A stretch of DNA of 64,000 nucleotides from Methanosarcina sp. ERenArc_MAG2 (GCA_023955635.1 JAMXHR010000017.1:186001-250000); one strand, 5' to 3'. Shown: positions 1-9,557, counted from the stretch's first letter. A program made the numbers and translations. Notes: generated by a model not told the origin, from the sequence alone.

Positions 1-370
1 TTCCTTTTTTTCAACTAATTTGTAACTTTCATTGCACAAGATCTATATAATCAAAAAATAGCTGCTATGAATCTGGAAAGTTAAGGGAATAGCCAGTGCT
101 TTTATACCCATGCACTTGGATTGTACATTAGAAGAAAGGTGGAGTATTTTGCTGCCTGTAAAGGGTTTCCAATACCATGATCTTAAATGGAAGGAGACCA
201 ATTTCCTATTTCTTATAAATTTGGGCTTTATATTTTACACAAAAACATTATAGGATCAAGTAAGATGATTCATTAATTTATTGGATTGTACACGCTCTGA
301 GATACGGAATAAAAACAAAAAGTGTGATGTAAGGGGATTTAGAGTAAAATCGGCATCCTATAAGCATATA
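1..370. other. AT-rich intergenic stretch, no gene seen
   Basis: No open frame with a plausible start and ribosome binding site was found. The right end may hold the lost 5' part of the kinase-like relic that becomes readable from about 371. Confidence 0.4.
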
Positions 371-885
371 GATATGAGTTTGAAAGAGAAGGATTCAGCG
401 TCATCGCAAAATTTTTAGCACAACCCAAAGGAAAATCAAAGTTGCGCTGGCGCACCCCGCAGCAAGCTAGCGAGGTATTCGACTGAAATAAAAAAGTACG
501 ATGCTAGAGAAGTCATGCTGAATGAATAGTATAAATTAAAGAGGCTTGAAAAAATAATCGATGCCCAGAGCCCATTGACATGAACAGTCATTATAACTGC
601 ATCCTTGTGACCGAGTATATCCCTGGAAAGCCTTTTCCTGGTACCTGAAAAGCGAAAAGAAACTGGGGACGAAAAACAGGGCTGTACAATACACAATGAT
701 GCGACCCCTGCAGATTACCTATTTTATAGGGGTAAAATCTATGCAATAGACATGGAACTCTCCACAGAACACGGGAATACTGCAACTGACATGATATAAT
801 GTACGCTGAAGCATTCCATCATTTCGCACGAAAAGGCTTGGCATATGCTTCTATTCCCCATATCAAGCGCTTCCTCCATTGATCG
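371..885 (+). pseudogene. Decayed kinase-fold (phosphotransferase-like) gene
   Basis: No intact frame exists, but pieces in different frames read in the order expected of a small protein-kinase-fold enzyme. There is an N-lobe strand with a lysine (SVIAKF, near 397-414), then VMLNE and YKLKRLEKIIDAQ (about 514-571), then a hinge-like segment NCILVTEYIPGKPF (about 595-636). A catalytic-loop-like IHNDATPADYLF begins at 689, followed by a metal-site-like KIYAIDMELS, and a C-lobe piece HHFARKGLAYASIPHIKRF lies near 818-874. Stop codons and frame changes separate the pieces, and unlike the broken genes elsewhere in the window they are not confined to homopolymers, so this is genuine decay. The closest resemblance I can name is the small archaeal kinases related to Kdo/RIO/APH kinases. 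That assignment is pattern recognition and could be wrong in detail. Confidence 0.5.
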
Positions 886-1348
886 GCAGATGGAAAAGAG
901 AACTAATCTTAGAAAATTAAAGATATGAGGAAATAGCCTGAAGATAAAGGATTAATTAAAACACTGCCTGGTGCCCCGGATGAAAGAAAATGCGGCGTAC
1001 AAAATAGAAATGAGTAATGGGAACCTGAAGATTTTTCCCTAGACAAAACAGAATCGAAAATTAAGAGTTTTTAGAAAATTTGAGAAATATTTACTTTTTT
1101 CTCAAGATTATATAAAAATAAAAAATATAAAAATCAGACTCATTCATAAACCTACTTTGATGATTGCAGGCCAGTATCAGAAAAGGATTTACGCAGTTTA
1201 ACTGAAAAACAAGCGCATAAATCCTATTAAGAACACTCCTCATAGATATTTAAGTTTTGATAGATTGAGGGCTTTACTGTCCTGCAATCCGTGAAGAGCT
1301 GTACGAACGTGTCGTCTTTATTTTACACCTTGGACTATGCCAGTGTAG
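886..1348. other. AT-rich intergenic stretch, no gene seen
   Basis: Contains many stops in all frames. It lies between the kinase relic and the 3' end of the minus-strand Cys-repeat gene. No structure worth calling was found. Confidence 0.35.
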
Positions 1349-1666
1349 TTAATTCCACAAGCCTTCAAACCCGTCCCAGCCGTCAACACCGTTCAAGCCG
1401 GTCCCAAAAAAGTTGGATCCGAAGAACGCCAAGAAATCAAAGTCGCAGTCATCCTCCTCGTAGCAGCAGCCGCAATGATCCCTCTCGTAGCCACAGCCGC
1501 AATCATTTCTCTCATAGCCACAGCCGCAATCATTCCTCTCATAGCCACAGCCGCATTTGTTCTTATACCCACTGTTCCAGTAGCCAGCGCTAGCTGATGC
1601 AGCTGTCAGCGACACTACGAAAAATACCAGCACTAAAATGCTCATTGTCTTTCTAAATGTTCCCAT
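1349..1666 (-). CDS. Secreted small Cys-rich repeat protein
   Basis: This 105-residue protein starts with a clear Sec signal peptide (basic MGTFRKT, hydrophobic SILVLVFFVVSLTA, then an ASASAG cleavage region). The mature part carries a tandem motif of about eight residues, CGCGYERND, three times, followed by degenerate CGCCYEEDDC. That gives ten cysteines within about 40 residues. The C-terminal third is acidic and aromatic (F, W, G, D) and cysteine-free. The start is supported by a GAGGAGTG Shine-Dalgarno about 7 bases upstream of ATG. It stands alone, with no operon partner. I do not recognise a family. The spacing of CxC pairs would suit metal binding or disulfide cross-links in a cell-surface protein, which is inference only. 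Confidence 0.7.
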   Translation of the reverse strand: MGTFRKTMSILVLVFFVVSLTAASASAGYWNSGYKNKCGCGYERNDCGCGYERNDCGCGYERDHCGCCYEEDDCDFDFLAFFGSNFFGTGLNGVDGWDGFEGLWN

Positions 1667-2690
1667 CTGTATACACTCCTCAATTTGATACTATTTTGAT
1701 ACTGTTGGTATTTCAATCTCTTTCCATTGGCAAATGCAGCGCTTAAAAATTATTTTACCAGTCAATCATCCATGTCTATTTCGGGAAGATATAGAACTGG
1801 CAAATTTTACCCCTTTTTATGTGCTGAAATTATGAGTCAATGAAAATAATTTTAAATATGCCAACAATTGTACGTATCAACAGAAGATTATTAGTAGAAG
1901 AATATAATATATAACGAAATATAAATTAGGAACTATAATTAATGAAAAAGATATATCTTATAATATATTTAATACAGATCAGTTCTGGATCATGATATCT
2001 TACACAACTATATTTCATCAATCGTAACACCATTATTACATGACTTGTCTTAAAATCCATTTCATTCGCAATTATGGGGATTTAAGGACAGCTCTATGAT
2101 GTGAAATTAGACTGTTAATTCCAGGGATAGATTCAAAAAAACTAATTTTGAATTAGGAATAACCTTCAAATATCTCCTGAATTTGCCTGCAAAGAGAGAA
2201 CAGAAGATAATTTGATTAATATGATTTCATTTTATGAGATTAAAGTCGTTTAATAAATTACAGTAATAAAGGCTAACTCTAACAAGAGGTAAGAGATTGG
2301 CACCAAAACAAAAAAGCTGAAAAAATTAATACAGAGATGAAGCTACATTTTCAACGGAATGGAATTGAAAAATATAAAGATAAAAATTAAATTGTTAGAA
2401 TAGGGTTTAACTTTCAGTTATAGTGAACGCAAGAGGTGTACTCCTTTTACTGCTTACTTTTTTCCTCAATGTCTTCAATACTGAGCAGATACTAAAACCA
2501 ATACAGTCTTTAACGTTGTCGGAGCAGAGTTCTCATGTTATGCTTCAGTCCTTATTGACTACACTTTGTGATCCTTGAATGGATATGTGAACTTGTAGCC
2601 TTTGCAGGTTTAATTCGGCTGCTTAAATATCCAGGAGAAAAAGAACCGGTAACAGGCAGGTAGCAAAAACTATTGGAAACTTTAGAAAAT
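1667..2690. other. Long AT-rich intergenic region
   Basis: About 1 kb with no supportable gene. The left end holds the promoter side of the Cys-repeat gene (minus strand). The right end is downstream of the channel gene. No tandem repeat or strong hairpin was seen. Confidence 0.4.
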
Positions 2691-3452
2691 CTACTTTTTT
2701 TCCCTTTCCGATAACATGTTAATTTCACTGGAAAGACGTTGTACTTCGCTGCGCAGTTCTTCAATGTCTTTTGAGAACGACCCTTTATCTTTTCCGACAA
2801 GCAGACTTGCAAGGGCTGCAGTTATGTATCCGAAAACTGCAAAAGCATAAACGGCCAATAGAAAAGCCAGTATTCGACCTTCGGCAGTTTTTGGCCAGTA
2901 GTCGCTTCCTATTGTTGTCATAATCATTGCTGTCCACCAGAGAGCGCCCCAATAAGAAGTAAGCCCTGAACGCTCAAAATCGTACATGCCTGCTGCTCCA
3001 AGAAAAGTTACCAAAGTTGTAAGAAGGAGGACGTACTTCAAGTCTCGTTGCCTCATCACTTGCCGAACCGTTTTTATGCCTCTATTAAAAGAAGAGAGAA
3101 TCCGAGCCAGGTTTAGAGATCGGACAAAATTCGCAAATCTGACCATCCTGAATCCGCTAAATAAGCTTAAAATCCTCAATGCGGGCAAAAATAATGAAAG
3201 AACAACAAGCCAGTTCCTCTTTAAATAGTCTTTTTTGTGAGGGGAAATGTCCAGTTCGATAAAAAAGTCAATTATAAATATACCCCAGATAACCAGGCTT
3301 AATGTTTGCAAAAATGGAGATAACCCATAGACAAAATCGACAAGAATTAGAATCAACCATATAATTGACAAGAGCATTAGAGGGAAATCAAAAAGAGCAT
3401 TAATCTGGGAAAGTAACTCTATTCTTTCTTCATTTAATCGCTCTTTATCCAT
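2691..3452 (-). CDS. Six-TM voltage-gated-type ion channel with atypical filter
   Basis: A 253-residue membrane protein with the layout of a single-subunit 6TM cation channel. Hydrophobic helices begin near residue 20. An arginine-bearing S4-like segment (LPALRILSLFSGFRMVRF) lies near 90-107. A pore helix and filter sit near 170-190, then S6, then a short C-terminal coiled coil (residues about 228-250) that could serve tetramerisation. The filter reads TTIGSDYWPKT rather than the potassium signature TVGYGD. The TxGS start of the filter loop is kept, but the GYG is replaced by GSD followed by an inserted YWP. It therefore belongs to the Ion_trans/Ion_trans_2 superfamily, but selectivity cannot be assumed. 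The ATG start is acceptable. The gene stands alone. Confidence 0.8.
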   Translation of the reverse strand: MDKERLNEERIELLSQINALFDFPLMLLSIIWLILILVDFVYGLSPFLQTLSLVIWGIFIIDFFIELDISPHKKDYLKRNWLVVLSLFLPALRILSLFSGFRMVRFANFVRSLNLARILSSFNRGIKTVRQVMRQRDLKYVLLLTTLVTFLGAAGMYDFERSGLTSYWGALWWTAMIMTTIGSDYWPKTAEGRILAFLLAVYAFAVFGYITAALASLLVGKDKGSFSKDIEELRSEVQRLSSEINMLSEREKK

Positions 3453-3610
3453 ATTACTCTCGTCGAATTTATAGTCACCTATAAGCGATTACGCCCATCA
3501 ATTAAAATTGATAAATATACTTAGTCCCCTGGGAGCATTTATAGATAATCTTTAACAATTTATTTTAGCCGGACAATTTGTTTAACGCTGAACATACAAT
3601 CAGAGAAGAA

Positions 3611-3729
3611 TAGGACTTACGCACTTGAAGTACCAAATCAACTGCAGTAGGCTTACAACTTTCTGAAATTCAAATTCTAAATCTGATGGTTACTGTGCTT
3701 GATTTTGAATCTGAAGTGCGTAAGTCCTA
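3611..3729. repeat. MITE-like inverted-repeat element, family A copy 1
   Basis: A 119-bp non-coding element bounded by TAGGACTTACGCACTT at the left and its exact inverse at the right, with partial complementarity continuing further in. The TA at each end would fit the TA target duplication of IS630/Tc1-mariner-type elements. A second copy lies at 5335-5452, on the other side of the Met-rich gene. No transposase is encoded. Confidence 0.75.
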
Positions 3730-3762
3730 AAGAATAAATTGGAAAGCCTGATTTGAGATATC

Positions 3763-3925
3763 GAGCTTATCCCAAAAGCCATTTCATTTTTAATCATTGA
3801 GCTGGTTTCAAAATTCCGATTATTCATATTTTTGACCAAAAACAGGTATTCCAGTTCTATTGATCTTGTTTATCTCCTCCGAAAATAAGATTCGAAAAGC
3901 AAATTTTGAGTTTTGAGATGAGCTC
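3763..3925. repeat. MITE-like inverted-repeat element, family B copy 1 (degenerate)
   Basis: The left end GAGCTTATCCCAAAA and right end TTTTGAGATGAGCTC are imperfect inverses enclosing about 130 bp of non-coding AT-rich DNA. The same ends occur at 5609-5734, and in a more decayed form at 35541-35665. This suggests a non-autonomous element family. Confidence 0.55.
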
Positions 3926-4110
3926 ATTAAGAAAACATCCACACAAAATAATGAACACCAGAAATAACCAGAAATAACCAGAAAAGAAAGTAAAGCACTG
4001 TAAACTGTAGAATTACAAGCTTGCAGCCTCTACTTTTAAATCGAAATCTCAAATCAAATGATAGAGTATGTATTACTATTCCATGCTTCGTTAAACAAAC
4101 ATTTTACCGA

Positions 4111-5289
4111 TCAATAGTTAATCCTACTACTCATTCTTCCGGCTATGTCCGTGTTCTTGATCATAGTCGTGTTTCCAGTAATGTTGCATGTGATGGTTTT
4201 AGTCGTTATTTGAGTCATATCATCTATATTTCTGATTATAACCATTTTTCCTGTTATGTTATCCATTTTTCCGGCCATTTTGGTCATGTTATCCATTTTT
4301 TCGGCCATTCTAGTCATTTCGATGTCTTGGATTATAACAGTACTTCCGTCCATTCCACTGATGTAATCCATTTTTTCGGCCATTCCCATGTTATCCATTT
4401 TTTCGGCCATTTCGGTCATGTTATCCATATCTTTGAATATAATCATGCTACCGGTCATGTCACACATCATGGGTCTAGTTATGTTATCCATTCTACCGGG
4501 CATGTTGTCCATTCTACCGGACATATTTTCCATTCTTCTGGGCATGTTGTCCATTCTACCGGACATGTTATCCATTCTACCGGCCATTTCGTCCATACTA
4601 CCCATGTTTCTGATTATAACCATTTTTCCAGTCAGATCACATGTTATGGTTCCAGTCATATTTCCGGCCATGAGCATAGTCATGTTTTCCATTCTTCCGG
4701 TCATATTTTCCATGTTTCCGGCCGTTCCGGTCATGTTTTCCATATTTCTAGTCATATCGCATGTCATGGTTCCGGTCATGTTTCCAACCATGACTATAGT
4801 CATGTTCTTCAGGATTCCGGTCATTCCAGGCATTTTGTCCATTTTTTCAGACATTCCAGGCATGTTATCTATTTTTTCGGCCATTCCACCCATTTTTCCG
4901 AACATAACCACTTTTCCGGGCATATTATCCATTTTACCGATCATAAGCGCTTTTTCGGTCATATTACCCATGTCTTTGATTATGACTACCTTTCCGACCA
5001 CGTTACATGTCATAGGGCTGGTCATGTTACCCATGTTTCCGGTCATGGCTCCAGTTTGAGTTTGTGTCATGTTTCCAAGCCGGGTTCCACCCATAGCTCC
5101 GCCTATATTATCCATACCGACCACAAATGCGTTTCCGGTCACGTTGCAGTTAATGGTTTTAGCTATATCTCCGGCAATGATTATACTCATGTCCTTCATA
5201 TTTCCGATCGTGTCAGTCTGCGCTTGCACAGATACAACAGACAACGTTAGGCATAACGCTAGCAGAGAAACTATTAATTTCAAATTCAT
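4111..5289 (-). CDS. Secreted methionine-rich repeat protein
   Basis: A 392-residue protein with a standard signal peptide (MNLKLIVSLLALCLTLSVV, cleavage near SVQAQ). About 72 residues (18%) are methionine. Six modules each open with a T-x-x-C-[ND]-x-[TV]-G motif (TINCNVTG, MTCNVVGK, MTCDMT, ITCDLTGK, MMCDMTGS, ITCNITGN). These are followed by hydrophobic V/I strands and runs of a five- to six-residue unit such as GRMDNMP or EKMDNMT. The mature chain has six cysteines, one per module, and close to twenty N-x-S/T sequons (mostly NMT), so heavy N-glycosylation is possible. A GGGGGT ribosome site precedes the ATG. The opposite strand is also open for about 400 codons, but without a signal peptide. 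Met-rich secreted repeats often bind Cu(I)/Ag(I), but there is no direct evidence of that here. I know of no described family. Confidence 0.75.
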   Translation of the reverse strand: MNLKLIVSLLALCLTLSVVSVQAQTDTIGNMKDMSIIIAGDIAKTINCNVTGNAFVVGMDNIGGAMGGTRLGNMTQTQTGAMTGNMGNMTSPMTCNVVGKVVIIKDMGNMTEKALMIGKMDNMPGKVVMFGKMGGMAEKIDNMPGMSEKMDKMPGMTGILKNMTIVMVGNMTGTMTCDMTRNMENMTGTAGNMENMTGRMENMTMLMAGNMTGTITCDLTGKMVIIRNMGSMDEMAGRMDNMSGRMDNMPRRMENMSGRMDNMPGRMDNITRPMMCDMTGSMIIFKDMDNMTEMAEKMDNMGMAEKMDYISGMDGSTVIIQDIEMTRMAEKMDNMTKMAGKMDNITGKMVIIRNIDDMTQITTKTITCNITGNTTMIKNTDIAGRMSSRINY

Positions 5290-5334
5290 TCTTTACCCCC
5301 GTATGCGAGTTCGACCATTGGGTCGATCATATTA

Positions 5335-5452
5335 TAGGACTTACGCACTTGATGTACAAAATCAAGCACAATATACATTGTAGTCATATTCAATATTTAG
5401 AAATTTGAAGGTTTAGAGCTATTGATTTTTCAGTTCAATCGCGTAAGTCCTA
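5335..5452. repeat. MITE-like inverted-repeat element, family A copy 2
   Basis: A 118-bp element with the same TAGGACTTACGC termini as 3611-3729, flanked by TA on both sides. The interior is AT-rich and diverged. It sits about 45 bp upstream of the start codon of the Met-rich gene, so it probably lies within or next to that gene's promoter. Confidence 0.75.
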
Positions 5453-5916
5453 ATATACCCCAATTAAATAAAAATTAATTTAATATAAATCATCTGAATA
5501 ATAATCTGCCCGCTTATAAATAATTAATCTGTATTAACTATGAAGAACAGTCTGGTTTTAAGAAGCAATAGGCGTTTTAAAAGTAGTCATATGCTATATA
5601 TTTATAGAGCTCGTCCCAAAACTCAAAGCTGCTTCTCTGAATATTATATTCTGAATAATTAATCGAATTTTTGATCATGAAAATAGTTATGAAACTATTA
5701 TTAGTTGAGAATAATATTAGTTTTGGGATGAGCTTATCATATGCAATAAACAGATATCGAGTAGCATACCCAAAAGCCATAACGAAAAATCGTATTTAAT
5801 GTTTACCTTAAACTGTCTGTAATCCCGCTTTTTGCTTTCAAGCAAAACCTTGCTTGAGACTTATTTTGAACAATCTACCGCATTTATACATATTTTGATT
5901 CTTCCAGGTTCATTCT
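5453..5916. other. Intergenic region holding a family B inverted-repeat element
   Basis: The only structure seen is the inverted-repeat element at 5609-5734. The short frames here are not supported as genes. Confidence 0.4.
5609..5734. repeat. MITE-like inverted-repeat element, family B copy 2
   Basis: Ends AGCTCGTCCCAAAACT and its near inverse TTTTGGGATGAGCT enclose about 95 bp of AT-rich DNA. The motif TCATATGC occurs on both flanks (near 5586 and 5737), which may be a target duplication or chance. Confidence 0.55.
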
Positions 5917-6618
5917 TCACCAGATAAACGGCACAAGCCGGTACCTTACCTTTTTCGCATATTCTTTATATTCTGGAAGCTCCTCGTAGAGCAGCCTGTC
6001 TTCAAAGTATGTACGAAAAACAAAAGCAGCAGCAAGTAACAGTGCAGGGATTAACCCGTAAAGAGAGCCAATGATAAATGGAGTGCAACCGTAAAACAGA
6101 ATCATGCCGGCATAGCCCGGATGCCGGACAATAGCATAAGGCCCTGTGGAAACAACCTTGTGGTCCCTCTCCTTTTGGACCCGTACTGTCGTTTCAAAAA
6201 ACCTGTTTTCGACCATTGCCCAAGCTACAAACACCCAGCCCACAAAGAAAATTACCACGCCAACAACCAAAAACTCCATCCTGGGGCTTGAAAGCTGGAA
6301 TCTCCCCACATCAAGCCCGCACACAATAAACATTATGAAAAGAAAAATAGTGTAGAAAAACCCAAAAAGCTTGTCCCACCACTTCATTTCTCCTCGGATC
6401 ATTTCACTACGGACACTGATAATCTCTGGATTGAACTTGAGAAAAAGAACCATATTGAAAAATAACGAGACGAAATAAAGGCTGAAGAAAATCCATGCCC
6501 TTGACAGGTCAAGCCTACCGGCAGAAAAAAAGAACAATACCATCATGAAGAATAGGCTCCCTATAACCTGTGCGGCCCTCCTGGCAACTGCCTTCCAAAA
6601 TACTGCATTCTTTTCCAC
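5917..6618 (-). CDS. Isoprenylcysteine carboxyl methyltransferase (ICMT/PEMT)-like membrane methyltransferase
   Basis: A 233-residue integral membrane protein. Several helices in the first two thirds are followed by the ICMT/phospholipid-methyltransferase C-terminal signature: a TGPYAIVRHPGYAG loop (about residues 156-170, the SAM-binding RHPxYxG motif), a hydrophobic hairpin, and an E-E-LPEYKEYAKKVRYRLVPFIW tail. The family methylates a lipid-exposed acceptor using S-adenosylmethionine. The archaeal substrate is unknown. It is monocistronic and divergent from the thioesterase gene. Confidence 0.8.
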   Translation of the reverse strand: MEKNAVFWKAVARRAAQVIGSLFFMMVLFFFSAGRLDLSRAWIFFSLYFVSLFFNMVLFLKFNPEIISVRSEMIRGEMKWWDKLFGFFYTIFLFIMFIVCGLDVGRFQLSSPRMEFLVVGVVIFFVGWVFVAWAMVENRFFETTVRVQKERDHKVVSTGPYAIVRHPGYAGMILFYGCTPFIIGSLYGLIPALLLAAAFVFRTYFEDRLLYEELPEYKEYAKKVRYRLVPFIW

Positions 6619-6849
6619 CAGATTCTCCCCAAAAATGGATTATTTTTAGTGCTCAAAAAGATTTGGACGGCTAAATTCAGGGCTCGGCAGGAATAGAAAT
6701 TCCTTAAACGGAAAATTTTGGAGGGAAATGATGCAGGGAGGGAAAAAGGAATGGAGCTGATCTCCCGGATTGCAGTTCAGTATGCATAACTTTAATTAAA
6801 AATATGGAGAATAGAGCACGACTTTACTGACAGTAACCGGAGTTATTAT

Positions 6850-7260
6850 ATGGAAAATATTAAAGAGTTTTTTAAGAAAGATAATTTCGCTGCAATTTCA
6901 GGAATAGAACTGCTTGAAGTTTCTCCAGGATATGCAAAAGCCACGATAAATATAGAAGAAAAACACCTTAACGCCCTGAAGACTGTTCAGGGAGGTGCAT
7001 TATTTACTCTTGCAGATCTAACTTTTGCTGCGGCATCAAATGCGTATGGAACTGTTGTTGTTGCTATCAATGCAAATATCTCTTTCGTAAAAGCCGCAAC
7101 AGGCAAGACCCTCATAGCCGAAGCAAAAGAAACGTCAATAAACCCTAAAATTTCAACGTATACGGTAAACATAACTGATGATGAAGGAGATCTTGTGGCA
7201 ATATTTCAGGGAATGGGCTACAGGAAAAAAACTTCACTTGATGACATTTCCTGCATTTAA
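6850..7260 (+). CDS. PaaI-type hot-dog thioesterase
   Basis: A 136-residue single hot-dog domain. The motif HLNALKTVQGGALFTLAD (residues about 38-55) is the PaaI/YdiI-family active-site region, with the HGG-like turn read as QGG and the catalytic acidic residue in the following helix (D55). The family hydrolyses acyl-CoA thioesters in the cytosol. The actual acyl group cannot be told from sequence. Length is normal and ATG is the only sensible start. Its neighbours are unrelated. Confidence 0.8.
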   Translation: MENIKEFFKKDNFAAISGIELLEVSPGYAKATINIEEKHLNALKTVQGGALFTLADLTFAAASNAYGTVVVAINANISFVKAATGKTLIAEAKETSINPKISTYTVNITDDEGDLVAIFQGMGYRKKTSLDDISCI

Positions 7261-7416
7261 ATTCAACATGAGATATCTCAGTAGAAATATTTCAGTAGAA
7301 AGTCTAGCTGGAAAAGAGCATGTCCAGAAGGTTTTCTGCAAAAATACTTTTTTAGATTTCAAGAGTGGAGATGATATATGCCACCGCTTATTAAAAAGAG
7401 CTAAAAGAGTTTTCAA

Positions 7417-7488
7417 TGCGACTGCCGGGATTCGAACCCGGGTTCTAAGCTTGGGAAGCTCAGGTCATAGCCACTAAACCACAGTCGC
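7417..7488 (-). tRNA. tRNA-Gly (CCC anticodon)
   Basis: Read on the minus strand, the acceptor GCGACTG pairs with CAGTCGC and is followed by an A discriminator. The D arm, a 5-bp anticodon stem with loop TTCCCAA (anticodon CCC), and a T arm with GGTTCGAATCC are complete. It has no intron and no encoded CCA. Confidence 0.95.
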
Positions 7489-7534
7489 ATAAGGATGTAA
7501 AGAAGTGCGATGTATTCTTCTCATGCATCTTTTA

Positions 7535-7544
7535 GATATTAAAG
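7535..7544 (-). promoter_or_regulatory. TATA box of tRNA-Gly
   Basis: On the minus strand an A/T-rich TTTAATATC box preceded by purine/C residues (AAACC) lies about 45-50 bp upstream of the tRNA. This is a usual place for a Methanosarcina tRNA promoter with a short leader. Confidence 0.5.
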
Positions 7545-7700
7545 GTTTCGGTAATGAGTAGAGGATGGCGAGGATAGCTGTTTTAATGGGAAGAATGAAA
7601 AGGCTCTAGTTCTGGAATTTGAGGATGCAAAGCGATAAAGACAAGGGAAGGGAATAATAGGTAGAGAAAAATATCAAGGCGTTTTGTCGGGGATAGGACA

Positions 7701-9438
7701 ATGGCTCGATTCATTGAGCTTGCAGAACTTTTTGAGGAAATTGAAAAGATTACATCTCATAAAGAGATAGTCCGGAAAGTTGCTAATTTTTTTAGGAGCT
7801 GGAAGTAAAGGAAGTAAAGGAAATTGCATATCTTTTTCTCGGGAGAATAGGGCCTGCCTTTGAGAACACGACACTTGGAATCGGGGACAAGCTCGCTTTA
7901 AAAGCTATTGCGGGAGCATACGGAGTTTCCAAAAAAGAAATTAAACAAAGGTATTCAAGGATAGGGGATCTTGGGGATGTGGCATTTGAGTTAAACGAGA
8001 GAGAAAGGAATCCTCTGACAATTGAAGAGGTCTTCGAAAGGCTTATAGAGATAAAAAAGGCCTCCGGAAAAGGAAGCCAGGAGGAAAAGACCGGGCTCCT
8101 TTCCGATATCCTGCAGAGGGCCAGCCCTAAAGAAGGGAAATACATAATCAGGATTGTTCTCGAGAAGCTCAGGCTGGGATTCGGGGACCAGTTTTTGCTC
8201 GAAGCATTTTCTATTGCTTTTACAGGGGACAAAAAATACACAGGAAAAATCAAGGAGAGCTACAACGTCTGCACTGACATTGGAGAGCTTGCAGAATCCC
8301 TTGCAAAATATGGGTCAAGGGCGTCCGGACATTTTTCCATAAAACTGGGCAGGCCTGTCAGGTCGATGCTCGCTCAGCGCGTGGAAACTTTCAAAGAGCT
8401 TGAAAAAAGGATTTCCGGAAAAAAGCAGCCGAAGAAAAATATGATGGAGAAAGGGTGCAGATTCATAAAGACGGGGACGAGATTAAAGCTTTTTCTCGAA
8501 GGCTTGAAAATATAACTGCCCAATATCCTGATCTCGTCGAAGCTGTCAGGAAAGGCGTTCTTGCGGATAAAATAGTGCTTGACGGGGAAATAGTCGCGTA
8601 CCTCGAAAACAGGCAAGGGAATGACTCCACAGAAAAATTCTATCCATTCCAGAAACTTATGCAGAGACGCAGAAAGTACGAGGTTGAAAAATATACTAAA
8701 ATATGCCCTGTAGCTGTCTTTTTCTTTGATATCATGTACCTGGAAGGAAACTCCCTCCTGAAAGAGCCCTACCCGAAAAGAAGAACTCTCCTTGAAAAAC
8801 ATGTAAAGGAATCGGGGATTCTCCGCCTGGCCAGAAGGATTGTTACTGATAGTCTTGAAGAAGTTGAGGACTTTTTTGACGAAACCCTGGAAAAGAAGCT
8901 TGAAGGAATCGTAATTAAAGCTATGGACAGCGATTCTGTTTACGAAGCCGGAAAAAGGAGCTGGCTCTGGCTCAAATGGAAAGAAGAATATGCAGAAGGG
9001 ATGAGGGAGACATTTGACCTTGTAATTGTAGGAAAATATTACGGACGAGGAAAAAGGAAAGGCTCATTTGGAGCTCTCCTCTGTGCAGTCCTCAACGAAG
9101 ATAAGCAGCGATTTGAGACTTTTACAAAAGTAGGGACAGGTTTCACCGACGCAGATGCAAAAGAGATCGACAATCTGCTTTCAGAGCTCGGAGCTGAAGC
9201 CCCAAAAGATGTTTTCATAAAAAGTAGAATGCTCCCTGATACTTTCATCGAGCCCACCGTGGTTATTGAAGTCCTTGGTACGGAAATAACGGAAAGCCCC
9301 GGGCATACCGCTGGAGAGAAGAAAGGGAAGACGGGGCTTGCTTTACGCTTTCCCCGCTTTTTACGCATAAGATATGATAAAGGGCCCGATGACATAACTA
9401 CAGTTAACGAGATCAGGAATTTAAAGGAAAGAATTTAA
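7701..9438 (+). pseudogene. lig: ATP-dependent DNA ligase (frameshifted)
   Basis: The joined frames give about 579 residues, the normal size of an archaeal ATP-dependent DNA ligase. An alpha-helical DNA-binding domain starts at MARFIELAELFEEIEK. Adenylation motif I KYDGERVQIH follows near 8437, then motif III (FFDIMYLEG), motif IV (LEGIVIKA), motif V (WLWLKWK) and an OB-fold domain. The enzyme would seal nicks during replication and repair. The frame breaks twice: near 7795-7796 (AGGAG where AGGGAG restores the frame) and at the A6 run 8419-8424 just before motif I (A7 restores it). Both are single-base losses in runs and all catalytic motifs are intact. I therefore suspect sequence error rather than a dead gene, especially since replication needs a ligase. 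polX follows on the same strand. Confidence 0.85.
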
Positions 9439-9557
9439 AGATTTACGCGGGAAGAAAAAAGGATAGAAGATAGGAAAAAGTAGAAAAAAGATAGGAAAGG
9501 AGAGAAAGTAGAGAGAAAAGGAATAGAAAAAGAGAGTGAAAGGGAAGGGGGAAGCCA

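Noticed and set aside
436..785. Minus-strand frames in the first kilobase
   Set aside because: They lie over the kinase-like relic in the opposite strand and lack ribosome sites.
4388..5059. 223-codon plus-strand frame opposite the Met-rich gene
   Set aside because: Another repeat-generated frame.
4021..5250. Long plus-strand frame (about 409 codons) opposite the Met-rich gene
   Set aside because: Repeat-driven open frame without signal peptide or ribosome site. The minus strand has both.
5577..5780. 67-codon minus-strand frame
   Set aside because: Lies across an inverted-repeat element; no ribosome site or family.
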